Positions 44,840 to 54,206 are shown, counted from the first letter of the stretch. The stretch: 64,000 nt of DNA from Caballeronia sp. SL2Y3 (GCF_022879575.1 NZ_CP084262.1:434001-498000), one strand, 5' to 3'. Numbers and translations: made by a program. Notes: generated from the letters alone by a model not told the origin.

Positions 44840-46234
44840 ATGAACAGCACCATCAAGCAAGGGGCCGCGCACGGCCCGCATGGCTTCTTTTCCAAGGAAG
44901 CGACCATCGCCCGGCCCGGCTTCTCGCGCTGGATGGTGCCGCCCGCAGCGCTCGCCGTGCATCTCTGCATCGGGCAGGCGTATGCGTTCTCCGTCTTCAA
45001 TGCGCCGTTGACGCGCGCGATCGGCATCACGCAGTCCGCGCCGGACGACTGGTCGCTCACGACGCTCGGCTGGATCTTCTCGCTCGCCATCGTGTTTCTC
45101 GGGTTGTCGGCGGCCTTTGCGGGCAAGTGGCTGGAGAAAGTCGGCCCGCGCCGCACCATGTTCACCGCGGCCTGCTGCTTCGGCGGCGGCTTTCTCGTGT
45201 CCGCGCTCGGCGTGTACGTGCATCAGATCGTGCTGCTCTATCTCGGCTATGGCGTGATCGGCGGCATCGGCCTGGGGCTCGGGTATGTGTCGCCGGTATC
45301 GACGCTCATTCGCTGGTTTCCGGACCGGCGCGGCATGGCCACCGGCATGGCGATCATGGGCTTCGGCGGCGGCGCGATGATCGCCGCGCCCGGCTCCGTC
45401 GCCCTCATGAACTACTTCAAGAGCGCGACCAGCGTGGGCGTGGCCGAGACCTTCGTGGTGCTGGGCGTGCTCTACTTCATCTCGATGACCATCGGCGCGC
45501 TCGCGATCCGCATCCCGCCGGCGGACTGGAAGCCGGCCGGCTGGACGCCGCCTGCCACCGCGAACAAGATGATCACGAAGAACCACGTGCACATCGATCA
45601 GGCGCTCAAGACGCCGCAGTTCTATCTGCTGTGGCTCGTGCTCTTTCTGAACGTGACGGCGGGCATCGGCGTGCTCGGTCAAGCGTCGGTGATGATTCAG
45701 GAGAGCTTCAAGTCGTCGATCACGGCGGGCGCGGCGGCGGGCTTCGTCGGCCTGCTGTCGCTCTTCAACATGGGCGGACGCTTCGTGTGGGCGTCGGCGT
45801 CGGACTGGATCGGCCGCAAGAACACTTACTTCGTGTTCTTCGCGCTGGGCGCGGTGCTCTACTTTCTCGTGCCGCAGTTCGCGCAGGCCGGCAACATCGC
45901 GCTATTCGTGCTCGCGTACGGCGTGATTCTCTCGATGTACGGCGGCGGCTTCGCCACGATTCCGGCTTACCTCGCGGACATGTTCGGCACGGCGTTCGTC
46001 GGCGGCATTCACGGGCGTCTTCTGACGGCGTGGGCAGCGGCGGGCATCGCGGGTCCGGTGCTCGTGAACTACATCCGCGCCTACGAAGTGGCGCACGGCG
46101 TCGCGAAGTCGGATGCTTACACCATGACCTTGCACATCATGGCGGCGCTGCTCGTGATCGGTTTCGTATGCAACCTTCTCATCAAGCGCGTGGATGAGAA
46201 ACATCACATGGACACGGCGGCCACGGCCAGCTGA
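44840..46234 (+). CDS. MFS transporter, oxalate/formate antiporter (OFA) family
   Basis: 464 residues, twelve predicted helices. Starts at ATG 44840 (GGAGACC upstream) and not the upstream GTG. OFA-type features: CIGQAYAFSVFNAPL near the first helix, GGIGLGLGYVSPVSTLIRWFPDRRGMATGMAIMGFGGG, and conserved NVTAGIGVLGQASVM. The family exchanges oxalate/formate or takes up other short carboxylates. The 42-residue membrane peptide 27 bp downstream is the typical partner of this kind of carrier in this group of bacteria. Confidence 0.93.
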   Translation: MNSTIKQGAAHGPHGFFSKEATIARPGFSRWMVPPAALAVHLCIGQAYAFSVFNAPLTRAIGITQSAPDDWSLTTLGWIFSLAIVFLGLSAAFAGKWLEKVGPRRTMFTAACCFGGGFLVSALGVYVHQIVLLYLGYGVIGGIGLGLGYVSPVSTLIRWFPDRRGMATGMAIMGFGGGAMIAAPGSVALMNYFKSATSVGVAETFVVLGVLYFISMTIGALAIRIPPADWKPAGWTPPATANKMITKNHVHIDQALKTPQFYLLWLVLFLNVTAGIGVLGQASVMIQESFKSSITAGAAAGFVGLLSLFNMGGRFVWASASDWIGRKNTYFVFFALGAVLYFLVPQFAQAGNIALFVLAYGVILSMYGGGFATIPAYLADMFGTAFVGGIHGRLLTAWAAAGIAGPVLVNYIRAYEVAHGVAKSDAYTMTLHIMAALLVIGFVCNLLIKRVDEKHHMDTAATAS

Positions 46235-46261
46235 ATGAACGAGACCCACAAGGAGACCCGC

Positions 46262-46390
46262 ATGAACCACCAATACGAACGCGGCTCGTCGAACAAGGGC
46301 CTGTTGCTGCTGTTCTGGCTCTACGTGCTGATTCCGCTCGCGTGGAGCATCACCAACACGCTCGCGCAGGCCGTCAAGCTCTTCAAGTAA
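46262..46390 (+). CDS. MFS transporter small subunit (42 residues)
   Basis: Sequence MNHQYERGSSNKGLLLLFWL, then YVLIPLAWSITNTLAQAVKLFK. One membrane helix (about 13-34) with a short polar N-terminus. AAGGAGA lies 6 nt before the ATG. It begins 27 bp after the OFA carrier stop, and small partner peptides of this kind are known next to OFA carriers. It may stabilise or modulate the carrier. Confidence 0.8.
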   Translation: MNHQYERGSSNKGLLLLFWLYVLIPLAWSITNTLAQAVKLFK

Positions 46391-46453
46391 CGCGGCCGTC
46401 AAGCCGGACGCCGCGTTCCGGCGCCCGGCTTCGCGGCGCGCTTAACGGCCGCG
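46391..46453. terminator. Long inverted repeat between converging small genes, candidate bidirectional terminator
   Basis: CGCGGCCGT (46391-46399) is repeated inverted as ACGGCCGCG (46445-46453), enclosing further GC-rich partial pairs such as CCGGACGCC / GGCGCCCGG. The outer arm covers the last codons of the 39-residue gene. No T-run, so termination is uncertain. Confidence 0.45.
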
Positions 46454-46561
46454 CTGGCTTTGCCGGCTCAGGCTGCGTCGCGCGAGCGCGCTCAGAAGGA
46501 GCGTGCCCGCCACGAAATTGAACAGATACACGCCTGCCATCATCCAGTCTGCTTCAGTCAT
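46442..46561 (-). CDS. 39-residue single-helix membrane peptide
   Basis: Sequence MTEADWMMAGVYLFNFVAGT, then LLLSALARRSLSRQSQRGR. One membrane helix at about 8-27 with a positive tail (C-terminus in the cytosol by the positive-inside rule). AAGGAGAA precedes the ATG. It converges with the MFS small subunit. No family recognised, but composition and ribosome site support it. Confidence 0.7.
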   Translation of the reverse strand: MTEADWMMAGVYLFNFVAGTLLLSALARRSLSRQSQRGR

Positions 46562-46776
46562 TGTCGTTCTCCTTCGAAGTTGGGTCGCAGCGGCGCTGCG
46601 TGGAGTGTTGTACGTTTGCCGTTCTGGCAGGATTAACGGCAGGCGCGCGCGAAGGTTGAGCGGCGTTCTCGCGACCGAAGAAAAACGATCGCCCGTTCGT
46701 GAACCGCGCGTGCGGCGCGGCGCGAGTCGGCGTATCGTGCGGGATGCCTGGACGCCCTTCATCACTTCCGCTTCCT

Positions 46777-47082
46777 ATGACCACCTCTCGCCGACACTTC
46801 CTGATTCTGACGACGGGCGCCGGCGCATCGCTCTGGCTCACGCGAGCCAGCGCCGACGCGCCGCATTTGAGCGAAACCGATCCCGCAGCCATTGCCGTCG
46901 GCTACAAGGAAGATGCCGCGAAGGTCGACAAGGCGAAGTACCCGAACTACGCAGCGGATCAGGCGTGCGCGAACTGCTCGCTGTTTCAGGGCAAGTCCAC
47001 CGATGCGTGGGGCGGCTGCACGCTGTTCGGCGCAAAGCTCGTGGCCGGGCGCGGGTGGTGTGCTTCTTATACGAATATGTGA
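46777..47082 (+). CDS. High-potential iron-sulfur protein (HiPIP)
   Basis: 101 residues. Tat-type signal SRRHFLILTTGAGASLWLTRASA at 4-26 for export of a folded Fe-S protein. The four cluster cysteines appear in order: CANC, then GGC and GWC (ACANCSLFQGK, WGGCTLFGAKLVAGRGWCASY). HiPIPs carry one electron between cytochrome bc1-type and terminal or photosynthetic acceptors in the periplasm (family knowledge). No partner gene is next to it. Confidence 0.93.
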   Translation: MTTSRRHFLILTTGAGASLWLTRASADAPHLSETDPAAIAVGYKEDAAKVDKAKYPNYAADQACANCSLFQGKSTDAWGGCTLFGAKLVAGRGWCASYTNM

Positions 47083-47100
47083 GGGGCGGCTGGCGAACTG

Positions 47101-47571
47101 TCACCGCACCGAATACCCCACAAACCGCCACACCCTGTCCGGATCCAGCATAAACGTCACCACTTCACGCGCCGACTGCCGCGCCTGGCTGAACTGCGTA
47201 TCGAACGAAACGCTCATGAACCAGCCCGCGGGCATGTTGCCGGTGCCGTCGAAATGCAGGTGCTTGACGCCCATCGGCATGCGCATGCCCGGCGTGCCGA
47301 GCGCGGCGCGGTCGCGCGTGACCTTGCTCACGAAGTCCTCGCGCGTGATGACTTTCTTCGCGACGGCCGAGCCCGCATCCCACACTTCGCCCGTCTTGTT
47401 CTGATCGATCATCTTCACGATGACATCGGCCATTTGCGCGATGTCCTGATCCTGCTTGTCGAGTCCCGCCTGTTGTTCGCGCGTCAGCGAAGGCGTCGGC
47501 TGCGCGTGGGATAGCACCGCCAACGACATCAGCGCCAACGCGGCCAGCCGCTTGTTCATGCGTGTTTTCAT
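47101..47571 (-). CDS. DUF4019 exported protein
   Basis: 156 residues with signal peptide at 1-23 (HA/Q). A central acidic helix (DKQDQDIAQMADVIVKMIDQN) and the pattern FVSKVTRDRAALGTPGMRMPMG, NMPAGWFMSVSFDTQFSQARQSAREVVTF, DRVWRFVGYSV fit DUF4019, small periplasmic proteins of unknown role. Converges with the HiPIP gene. Confidence 0.78.
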   Translation of the reverse strand: MKTRMNKRLAALALMSLAVLSHAQPTPSLTREQQAGLDKQDQDIAQMADVIVKMIDQNKTGEVWDAGSAVAKKVITREDFVSKVTRDRAALGTPGMRMPMGVKHLHFDGTGNMPAGWFMSVSFDTQFSQARQSAREVVTFMLDPDRVWRFVGYSVR

Positions 47572-47716
47572 AGTGTGAGGATTGCGTATTGGTTTTCAGC
47601 AATTGTAGGTCGCGCTTTTATGAGACAGTCTGAAATTCAGCGTTTCGTCAGGCGTACTGGATGCTGCGGTCACGCGCATCCTTGGAGCCGGATACAACGT
47701 TCGAAGGAGACGCGAC

Positions 47717-48589
47717 ATGCGACTGGTCGACTGGAACATGCAATGGGGACGCGGGGTGGATGGCCGCGTCGATGTGGCGAGGATCGTCACGGAAGCGAAG
47801 GCGCTGTGCGAGTTCGACGTGCTCTGCCTGCAGGAAGTCACGCGCGGCTTTCACGAGGGCGAGCAGGCGGGCGGGCTAGCGGGAGGCCCTGACGCGGATC
47901 AATTCGCGGAACTGGCGAGCCTCATGCCGGGCGCGACGGTCATCGAAGCAATAGGCTCGGATTTGCCGTCCGTAGGCTCAGGCACGGCGCGCAGGCAGTT
48001 CGGCAACGCCATCGTCAGCCGCTTGCCGGTGCGGCAAGTGCTGCGTCATTCGCTGCCGTGGCCCGCCGATCCGGCGAAGCCGTCGATGCTGCGCGTCGCG
48101 CTCGAAGCGGTCATCGAAACGGATGTCGGGCCGCTGCGCGTCATCAGCACGCATCTGGAGTTCTATTCGGAGACGCAGCGTCTCGCGCAGGTCGCGCGGC
48201 TGCGTGAGTTGCATCGCGAAGCGTGCGAGCATGCGCGCCGCCCGGCGAAGGCCGAGACGCTCGCGAGCCCGTTCGCCGATACGGCGCGGCCCATGTCGGC
48301 GATCGTCTGCGGCGATTTCAACAGCGCCTACGAAGGCGCGGCGTATCGCGCGATGCTGGAGCCGATGACCGATGCGCCCTCTTTCGTCGATGCCTGGTCT
48401 CACGCGCATCCGAACGAGCCGCGCGCCGCGACGGTCGGTCTCTACGATCACGAACAATGGGCGGACGGTCCGTTCGCGTGCGACTTCATCTTCGTGACCG
48501 AAGACCTCGCGCCGCGCATCGCGGCTTGCGAGGCGGATCAGCAGAGCCGGTCATCGGACCATCAGCCCATGTGGCTGGAACTGCGTTAG
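47717..48589 (+). CDS. Endonuclease/exonuclease/phosphatase (EEP) family protein
   Basis: 290 residues, GAAGGAGA upstream of MRLVDWNMQWGRGVDGR. EEP motifs: N8 in WNMQW, LQEV catalytic Glu, STHLEFYSE (His), GDFNSAYEGAAYR (Asp/Asn), and the final SDHQPMWLEL. These metal-dependent phosphodiesterases include DNase I-like nucleases and sphingomyelinases. No signal peptide, so it likely acts inside the cell. Substrate open. Confidence 0.92.
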   Translation: MRLVDWNMQWGRGVDGRVDVARIVTEAKALCEFDVLCLQEVTRGFHEGEQAGGLAGGPDADQFAELASLMPGATVIEAIGSDLPSVGSGTARRQFGNAIVSRLPVRQVLRHSLPWPADPAKPSMLRVALEAVIETDVGPLRVISTHLEFYSETQRLAQVARLRELHREACEHARRPAKAETLASPFADTARPMSAIVCGDFNSAYEGAAYRAMLEPMTDAPSFVDAWSHAHPNEPRAATVGLYDHEQWADGPFACDFIFVTEDLAPRIAACEADQQSRSSDHQPMWLELR

Positions 48590-48595
48590 TGTGCG

Positions 48596-49789
48596 TCAGC
48601 CGCGCGCGAGGTACTTCTCGACGAGCTTGACCCAGTACGTCGATCCGAGCGTCAGGACTTCGTCGTTGAAGTCGTAGCTGCTGTTGTGCAGCATGCACGG
48701 GCCGATGCCATGCCCATGCTCGCGATGCGCGCCGAGGCCATTGCCGATGTATCCATAGCATCCGGGACGTTCCAGCAGCATGTACGAGAAGTCTTCCGCG
48801 CCCATCGTCGGATCGACGTTCGTGTTCACGTGATCCGCGCCCGCGACTTCCTGCATCACGCCGAGCGCGAACTGCGTCTCGGCTTCCGTGTTCACGGTCG
48901 GCGGATAGTTGCGCACGAAGTTCACTTCGGCCTTGCATCGGTACGCCGCCGCCGTCGCCGTCACGATCTCCTTCATGCGCGTCTCGATCAGGTCGAGCAC
49001 TTCGACGGAGAACGTGCGCACCGTGCCCGCGAGGGTCGCGGTCGTCGGAATGGCATTCACCGCATGGCCCGCTTCCATCTTCGTGATGGAGAGCACGGCG
49101 GCGTCGATAGGCCGCTTGTTACGCGTCACGATGCTCTGCAAGCCCGTGCCGATCTGCAACGCGGTGAAGACGGGATCGATGCCATCGTGCGGAATCGCGG
49201 CATGCGCGCCCACGCCTTCGATGCGGATCTCGAACTCGTTGCTCGATGCCTGCGTCGCGCCCACGCGTGCGCCGAAGTTGCCCGCGGCCATGCCGGGCCA
49301 GTTGTGCAGCGCAAACACGGCATCGACGGGGAACTGCTTGAAGAGGCCATCGTCGATCATCGCTTTCGCGCCGCCGCCGCCTTCTTCCGCAGGCTGGAAG
49401 ATGAAGACCACGGTGCCGTCGAAGTCGCGATGCTTCGCCAGATAGCGCGCCGCGCCGAGCAGCATCGCGGTGTGGCCGTCGTGGCCGCAGGCGTGCATCT
49501 TGTTCTCGTGCTTCGACGCATGCGCGAACGTGTTGAGTTCGGGAATCGGCAACGCGTCCATGTCCGCGCGCAGGCCGATCGCGCGCGGGCTCGTGCCCTT
49601 CCTCAGCACGCCGACCACGCCTGTCTTGCCGAGTCCGCGCGTCACTTCGATATCCCAGCTTTCGAGCTTGCTCGCGACGAGATCGGCGGTGCGGGCTTCT
49701 TCATAGCAAAGCTCGGGATGCGCGTGAATGTCGCGGCGAATGGCCTTGAGTTCGTCCTGCGCCTCGGCGATCTCGGGAATGATCGGCAT
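48596..49789 (-). CDS. M20-family amidohydrolase/aminoacylase (hippuricase type)
   Basis: 397 residues from MPIIPEIAEAQDELKAI, with AAGAGGA upstream. Two-metal M20D motifs: GLRADMDALP, HACGHDGHTAML, PAEEGGGGA, and a later HxxxP region with GAEDFSYM. These enzymes cleave N-acyl amino acids such as hippurate or N-acetyl-amino acids, or IAA conjugates. It is encoded after the LysR regulator in the same direction, and a divergent MHS transporter lies behind that, giving an import-hydrolyse module. Confidence 0.94.
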   Translation of the reverse strand: MPIIPEIAEAQDELKAIRRDIHAHPELCYEEARTADLVASKLESWDIEVTRGLGKTGVVGVLRKGTSPRAIGLRADMDALPIPELNTFAHASKHENKMHACGHDGHTAMLLGAARYLAKHRDFDGTVVFIFQPAEEGGGGAKAMIDDGLFKQFPVDAVFALHNWPGMAAGNFGARVGATQASSNEFEIRIEGVGAHAAIPHDGIDPVFTALQIGTGLQSIVTRNKRPIDAAVLSITKMEAGHAVNAIPTTATLAGTVRTFSVEVLDLIETRMKEIVTATAAAYRCKAEVNFVRNYPPTVNTEAETQFALGVMQEVAGADHVNTNVDPTMGAEDFSYMLLERPGCYGYIGNGLGAHREHGHGIGPCMLHNSSYDFNDEVLTLGSTYWVKLVEKYLARG

Positions 49790-49883
49790 GCTGTCCTCTT
49801 GCGTCGAATGATGAATACGGCATTGTCGACGGCCGTAATTCACAGCGAAAGCTGATATTTCTTGTCCGTGACTTAAGCAAACC

Positions 49884-50780
49884 TCATGGGTTGCGTGCGG
49901 TCTCGGCGGCTTGCGAGCGTGCGCGAATGCTGTCCTGCACCACGCGCATGACGGCGTGCCGGTCGTGGATCTTGCGCTCCAGCATGCCGACGACGCGGCG
50001 CGGCGTATTCTTCGCGAGCGGCAGCACGGCGAGCGCGGGATCGCTTGCCCACGAACCGTATTCGAGCAGCGGCACGACAGATACGCCCGCGCCTTGCCGC
50101 ACGAGTTCGACGATCACTTCCAGCGAATTCAGTTCGAGGAACTCGTTCACCGCGAGCCGGTTGTGACGCAGCGCGCGATCGATCAGCGCGCCGGTGCGTT
50201 GCGCGCGGTCGAAGCGCAGAAACGGCGCGCTCGCGAGCAACTCCGCTGCGCTCGCGCCCTCGCTCGCCGACGATCCGATGGCGACCAGCGGCTCCGAATA
50301 GAGCGGCGTCCAGCTGAGGCTCGCGGGCGTCTTGCCCGCCATTTCGACGATCACCGCCGCGTCGATTTCGCCGGCTTCCACTTGCGGCGCGAGCGCGAGC
50401 GCCTTGCCGGTGAAAAGCCGCACATCGAGCCGCGGGTACTGGCCTTTCAACTCCGTGACGACCGATGCCAGCGCGCCCATCGCCGAATCCACCGCGCCTA
50501 TCGACACCGAGCCGGCGATTTCATCGTCGAGGCCGGTGAGACGCATGCTGTCGTACAGCGCGACGATCCGCTCCGCCTGCGGCAACACCTGCTTGCCGAT
50601 GCTCGTCAGCCGGTTCGTGCGCCCGACGCGGTCGAACAGCGGCCGCTTCAGATCGTCTTCGAGCGACTGCATCTGCATGCTGACGGCTGCCTGCGTCAGC
50701 GCGACTTTCTCGGCGGCGGCGGCGAACGAGCCGTAGCGCGCCACGGCGATGAACGTGCGCAAAAAGCGGATGTTGCTCAT
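49884..50780 (-). CDS. LysR-family transcriptional regulator
   Basis: 298 residues. Winged HTH at about 4-62 (RTFIAVARYGSFAAAAEKVALTQAAVSMQMQSLEDDLKRPLFDRVGR), then the effector domain. 94 bp before the M20 gene and divergent from the MHS transporter across 227 bp, the usual position to control that gene pair. Effector unknown, presumably the acylated compound taken up. Confidence 0.95.
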   Translation of the reverse strand: MSNIRFLRTFIAVARYGSFAAAAEKVALTQAAVSMQMQSLEDDLKRPLFDRVGRTNRLTSIGKQVLPQAERIVALYDSMRLTGLDDEIAGSVSIGAVDSAMGALASVVTELKGQYPRLDVRLFTGKALALAPQVEAGEIDAAVIVEMAGKTPASLSWTPLYSEPLVAIGSSASEGASAAELLASAPFLRFDRAQRTGALIDRALRHNRLAVNEFLELNSLEVIVELVRQGAGVSVVPLLEYGSWASDPALAVLPLAKNTPRRVVGMLERKIHDRHAVMRVVQDSIRARSQAAETARNP

Positions 50781-51007
50781 GGCGATCTCGTGGCGATCTT
50801 GTTTCGGTCGCGTTCGTATTAGGGATTCACCTGACGTTGTAATCAGGTTTCCTTGAGTGTCAGTTCAGAAATTCTATATTTTCTTATTTCAGCGAGGCGT
50901 ACTCTTCTGTGGTCGTTTCAGCAGGTTGAAGCGGATGTCGTCGCAAGAAGCCGGAGCCACCGCGCTTATACCCCACACACTCGACCCCAAGCCACGGAGT
51001 CCACTCG

Positions 51008-52324
51008 ATGAGCACCGTACTACCTGCTTCCCACGCCGCCGGCGAGAACGCCGCGGTCAATCTTTCCGGGCGACGCGCCATCGTCGTATCGACCATCGGC
51101 AACGCGCTGGAATGGTTCGATTTCATGGTGTACGGCTTTTTCGCGGTCATCATCTCGAAGCTGTATTTCCCGGCGACGAGCCCGACCATCTCGCTGCTCG
51201 CCACCTGGGCGACCTTCGGCGTGGGCTTTCTCACGCGGCCGCTCGGCGGCGTCGTGCTCGGCGCGGTCGCTGATCGCGTCGGGCGCAAGTCGGCGCTCAC
51301 GCTCACCATTTCGCTGATGGCCGTGGGTATCGCGATCATCGCGTTCGCGCCGACGTATGCGGCCATCGGCGTGGCCGCGCCGCTCCTGATGCTGCTCGGC
51401 CGCCTGATCCAGGGCTTCTCCGCTGGCGGCGAAGTGGGCTGCGCGACGGCGTTTCTCGTGGAATACGCGCCCGCGAACAAGCGCGGTTACTTCGGCAGTT
51501 TCCAGATGGTCGCGCAGGCCGCCGCGAGCCTCGCGGGTTCGTTCTTCGGCGCAGTGCTCACGCGCACGCTGAGCCCCGAGCATCTGAACAGTTGGGGCTG
51601 GCGCGTGCCGTTCGTGATCGGCCTGTTGATCGTGCCGGTGGGTCTCTATTTGCGCTCGAAACTGGATGAATCGCCGGTCTTCGTCGAGAAGGCGCAGAAG
51701 AACGAACTCAGCGCGAGCCCTATCCGCGATACCGCGACGAAGCATTGGCTGCCCGTTTTGGCCGGTTTGGGACTGACGGTGTTCGGCACCATCGGCACGT
51801 ATATCTTTTTGTTATACCTGCCGACGCACGCGACGCGCGTGCTGCACATGGCGCTCACCGACGGCCTCATTAGCTCGACCATCGGCGCGCTCGTGTATCT
51901 CGTCTGCTGCCCGATTTTCGGCAGACTGTCGGATCGTCTCGGGCGCAAGAAGGTGATGGCCACCGCGCTCGCGCTGTCGCTCGTGACCGCCTACCCGATC
52001 TTCTCGTTCCTGACCGCGCATCCGAGCCTGCCGACGCTCGTCTGCTGCCAGGCGTTGCTCATGGTCTATCTCAGCGCATATCAGGGCTGCTATCCCGCGT
52101 TCATCTCCGAACTGCTGCCGTCCAGCGTCCGCTCGACGGGCATCTCGGTGAGCTACAACGTCGCGGTGATGATCTTCGGCGGCTTTGCGCCGGCTATCGT
52201 CCAATGGCTCACGATGACCACGGGCGATCCGCTCGCGATCTGCTATTACGTGATCTTCGGCAGTGCGGTCGCGCTGGTGACGATCCTTCCGCTGCGCGAC
52301 CGCTACAGCGACGCGCTGCGCTAA
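51008..52324 (+). CDS. MHS-family MFS symporter
   Basis: 438 residues, twelve predicted helices. The metabolite:H+ symporter signs are clear: GNALEWFDFMVYGFFAVIISKLYFP at helix 1, GFLTRPLGGVVLGAVADRVGRKSALTLT in loop 2-3, GRLIQGFSAGGEVG and the STGISVSYNVAVMIFGGFAP segment. Relatives carry citrate, alpha-ketoglutarate, proline/betaine or dicarboxylates. Divergent from LysR, so likely supplies the substrate of the M20 enzyme. Confidence 0.95.
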   Translation: MSTVLPASHAAGENAAVNLSGRRAIVVSTIGNALEWFDFMVYGFFAVIISKLYFPATSPTISLLATWATFGVGFLTRPLGGVVLGAVADRVGRKSALTLTISLMAVGIAIIAFAPTYAAIGVAAPLLMLLGRLIQGFSAGGEVGCATAFLVEYAPANKRGYFGSFQMVAQAAASLAGSFFGAVLTRTLSPEHLNSWGWRVPFVIGLLIVPVGLYLRSKLDESPVFVEKAQKNELSASPIRDTATKHWLPVLAGLGLTVFGTIGTYIFLLYLPTHATRVLHMALTDGLISSTIGALVYLVCCPIFGRLSDRLGRKKVMATALALSLVTAYPIFSFLTAHPSLPTLVCCQALLMVYLSAYQGCYPAFISELLPSSVRSTGISVSYNVAVMIFGGFAPAIVQWLTMTTGDPLAICYYVIFGSAVALVTILPLRDRYSDALR

Positions 52325-52410
52325 CGTGCATTGCCGTGCTGCATTGCATTGCTTAAGCCTCGATTAAGAAACGGGTCGTAGTCTGCATTCGACCGACCCA
52401 CCCCTCCTTC

Positions 52411-52436
52411 CGGCCGCGCGAGCGGCCGTTTTTTTT
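52411..52436 (+). terminator. Strong intrinsic terminator (CGGCCGC-GCGA-GCGGCCG-T8)
   Basis: CGGCCGC at 52411-52417 pairs with GCGGCCG at 52422-52428 around a GCGA loop, followed by eight T. It lies 87 bp after the MHS symporter stop. The stretch before it (52325-52410) is not coding and could also be a small RNA ending here. Confidence 0.88.
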
Positions 52437-52448
52437 GGGCTCATTGCA

Positions 52449-52556
52449 ATGCGATTGCTCCTGCGTCTTCTCGCCGTAATCATCGTGCTCGTCCTCTTCG
52501 TGACGCTAGGCGCATTCGTGCTTTCGCTCTTCGCTCGCGGCCTCATTCCTCACTGA
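52449..52556 (+). CDS. Possible 35-residue hydrophobic peptide
   Basis: MRLLLRLLAVIIVLVLFVTL, then GAFVLSLFARGLIPH: two Arg, one long helix and a short polar end. It follows the terminator by only 12 bp and no good ribosome site is visible, so it is doubtful. If made it would be a membrane peptide, like leader or toxin-type peptides. It converges with the nitroreductase gene, with stops 1 bp apart. Confidence 0.4.
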   Translation: MRLLLRLLAVIIVLVLFVTLGAFVLSLFARGLIPH

Positions 52557-53243
52557 CTAATCGATAAACCGCAGCACGTTATGCAGCGGCTCCCGCGCGC
52601 TTATCAACTGGTTCTCCGGCTGCGACCAGTCCGCATAACCGAGGCTCATGCCGCAGACCACCGTCTCGTTCTGCGGCAGTTTCAGGTGCGCCGCAATGAT
52701 GCGGTGATAGCGGTTGAAAGCCGCCTGCGGACACGTATCGAGGCCGAAGGCGCGCGCCATCAACATCACGTTCTGCAGGAACATGCCGTAGTCGAGCCAT
52801 GAACCGCGCTCCATCGTGCGATCCGTCGTGAAGATGACGCCCACGGGCGCGCCGAAGAACTCGAAGTTGCGCGCCATCTGCGCATGCATGCCTTGCTTGT
52901 TTTCGCGCGTCAAACCGAGCAGCGTATAAAGACCGATGCCGAGCGCGCGGCGTCGCTCCAGATAAGGCGAGGACCACGTGCGCGGGTAATATGGAAACTC
53001 TTCTTCGTGCTCGCGGTCGGCATCCGGATCGTTGAACACGTCGAGTATCGCCTGCGACAGCGCCGCTTTCACGTCGCCCGTCAGCACGTAGACCTTCCAC
53101 GGCTGGATGTTGCTGCCCGAAGGCGCGCGGCAGGCGTGCGTGAAGATCGCTTCGAGCGTCGAACGATCGACAGGATCGGGCAAGAACGCGCGGATCGAAC
53201 GGCGCGTGGCAATGGCATCGGTGACGGAAAGGCTTTCGTTCAT
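52557..53243 (-). CDS. Nitroreductase family protein
   Basis: 228 residues. FMN-binding motifs RRSIRAFLPDPVDRSTLEAIF at the N-terminus, RAPSGSNIQPWKVYVL, and DTCPQAAFNRYHRI with VVCGMSLGYADWSQPENQL at the end. These flavoenzymes reduce nitro groups or quinones with NAD(P)H. No gene nearby fixes the substrate. Divergent from the Pao-type operon with 360 bp between. Confidence 0.94.
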   Translation of the reverse strand: MNESLSVTDAIATRRSIRAFLPDPVDRSTLEAIFTHACRAPSGSNIQPWKVYVLTGDVKAALSQAILDVFNDPDADREHEEEFPYYPRTWSSPYLERRRALGIGLYTLLGLTRENKQGMHAQMARNFEFFGAPVGVIFTTDRTMERGSWLDYGMFLQNVMLMARAFGLDTCPQAAFNRYHRIIAAHLKLPQNETVVCGMSLGYADWSQPENQLISAREPLHNVLRFID

Positions 53244-53603
53244 CGGGCGGAAATAGGCAGTGAAGCGACACCGCGAACGCTACCACGCATTCCGCCGTAA
53301 GCCGTGTTTCACGCACCGCCGCGCGATTCGTGAAAGATCCGCTGCGTCTGCCTATACTGGCTGAGTGTCATCTCGTATCACATCGAAAGCCGGAACGGTC
53401 CTGACGCCTTCATGCGCAGACCCGTTTCGCGCCGCATCTCCGCACTGGCGGGCGCTCGCCGCACCCCGCATGTGTCGCCGCTTCTTCGTCTTTCTCAGTC
53501 TGGACGCTTGCTGCCGCCTTACTGCCGCAAGTCGCGCCACTGCCCGCAACCATTTGCATGGGACCGGACGCGCCGCCGCGCCGGTCGAAAAGGAGAATGC
53601 TCG
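53244..53603. other. 360-bp intergenic region
   Basis: No gene is supported. It must carry promoters for the divergent nitroreductase and the pao-like operon. AAAAGGAGA precedes the first pao-like start at 53604. Nothing else stands out. Confidence 0.4.
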
Positions 53604-54206
53604 ATGCAACACCCCGTCCCTCAATCGAATGCCACGCGCATCGTGCCGCGCACGCCGCCTCGCGTTAATGAAACAGAGTCCGCGACGCACGCCGCGCCAG
53701 CCGAAGTGCTCACGCCGCCATCGACCAAGACGAGCGATGCGAACGCCAGCGTCACGCTGACCGTGAACGGCCGCAGCATCACGCTGTCGCTCGATCCGCG
53801 CACGACGCTGCTCGACGCCTTGCGCGAGCATCTGCATCTGACCGGCACGAAAAAAGGCTGCGATCACGGGCAATGCGGCGCATGCACGGTGCATGTCAAC
53901 GGCCGCCGCGTGAACTCGTGTCTGTGCCTCGCCGCCGCTCACGACGGCGATGCGGTCACCACCATCGAAGGCATCGGCGAAGTACAGGCGCTGCATCCGC
54001 TACAGGCGGCCTTCGTCGAATGCGACGGCTATCAGTGCGGCTACTGCACCGCCGGCCAGTTGATGTCGGCGGTCGCGCTGCTCGACGAACCCATCGGGCC
54101 GAACGACGAAGACGTGCGCGAGGCCATGAGCGGCAATCTGTGCCGTTGCGGCGCCTATCAGAACATTGTCGCCGCGATCCAATCCGTGCGCGGCAACAAG
54201 GGCTGA
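53604..54206 (+). CDS. (2Fe-2S) subunit of a molybdenum aldehyde oxidoreductase, PaoA-like
   Basis: 200 residues from [13 protein letters not shown]-terminal 55 residues are low-complexity (Pro/Thr/Ala) without the twin-arginine signal of E. coli PaoA. Then a plant-type 2Fe-2S domain ([15 protein letters not shown], later NSCLCLA) and an alpha-helical [2Fe-2S] domain ([21 protein letters not shown]). It passes electrons from the molybdenum centre on. First of three genes. Confidence 0.94.
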   Translation: MQHPVPQSNATRIVPRTPPRVNETESATHAAPAEVLTPPSTKTSDANASVTLTVNGRSITLSLDPRTTLLDALREHLHLTGTKKGCDHGQCGACTVHVNGRRVNSCLCLAAAHDGDAVTTIEGIGEVQALHPLQAAFVECDGYQCGYCTAGQLMSAVALLDEPIGPNDEDVREAMSGNLCRCGAYQNIVAAIQSVRGNKG

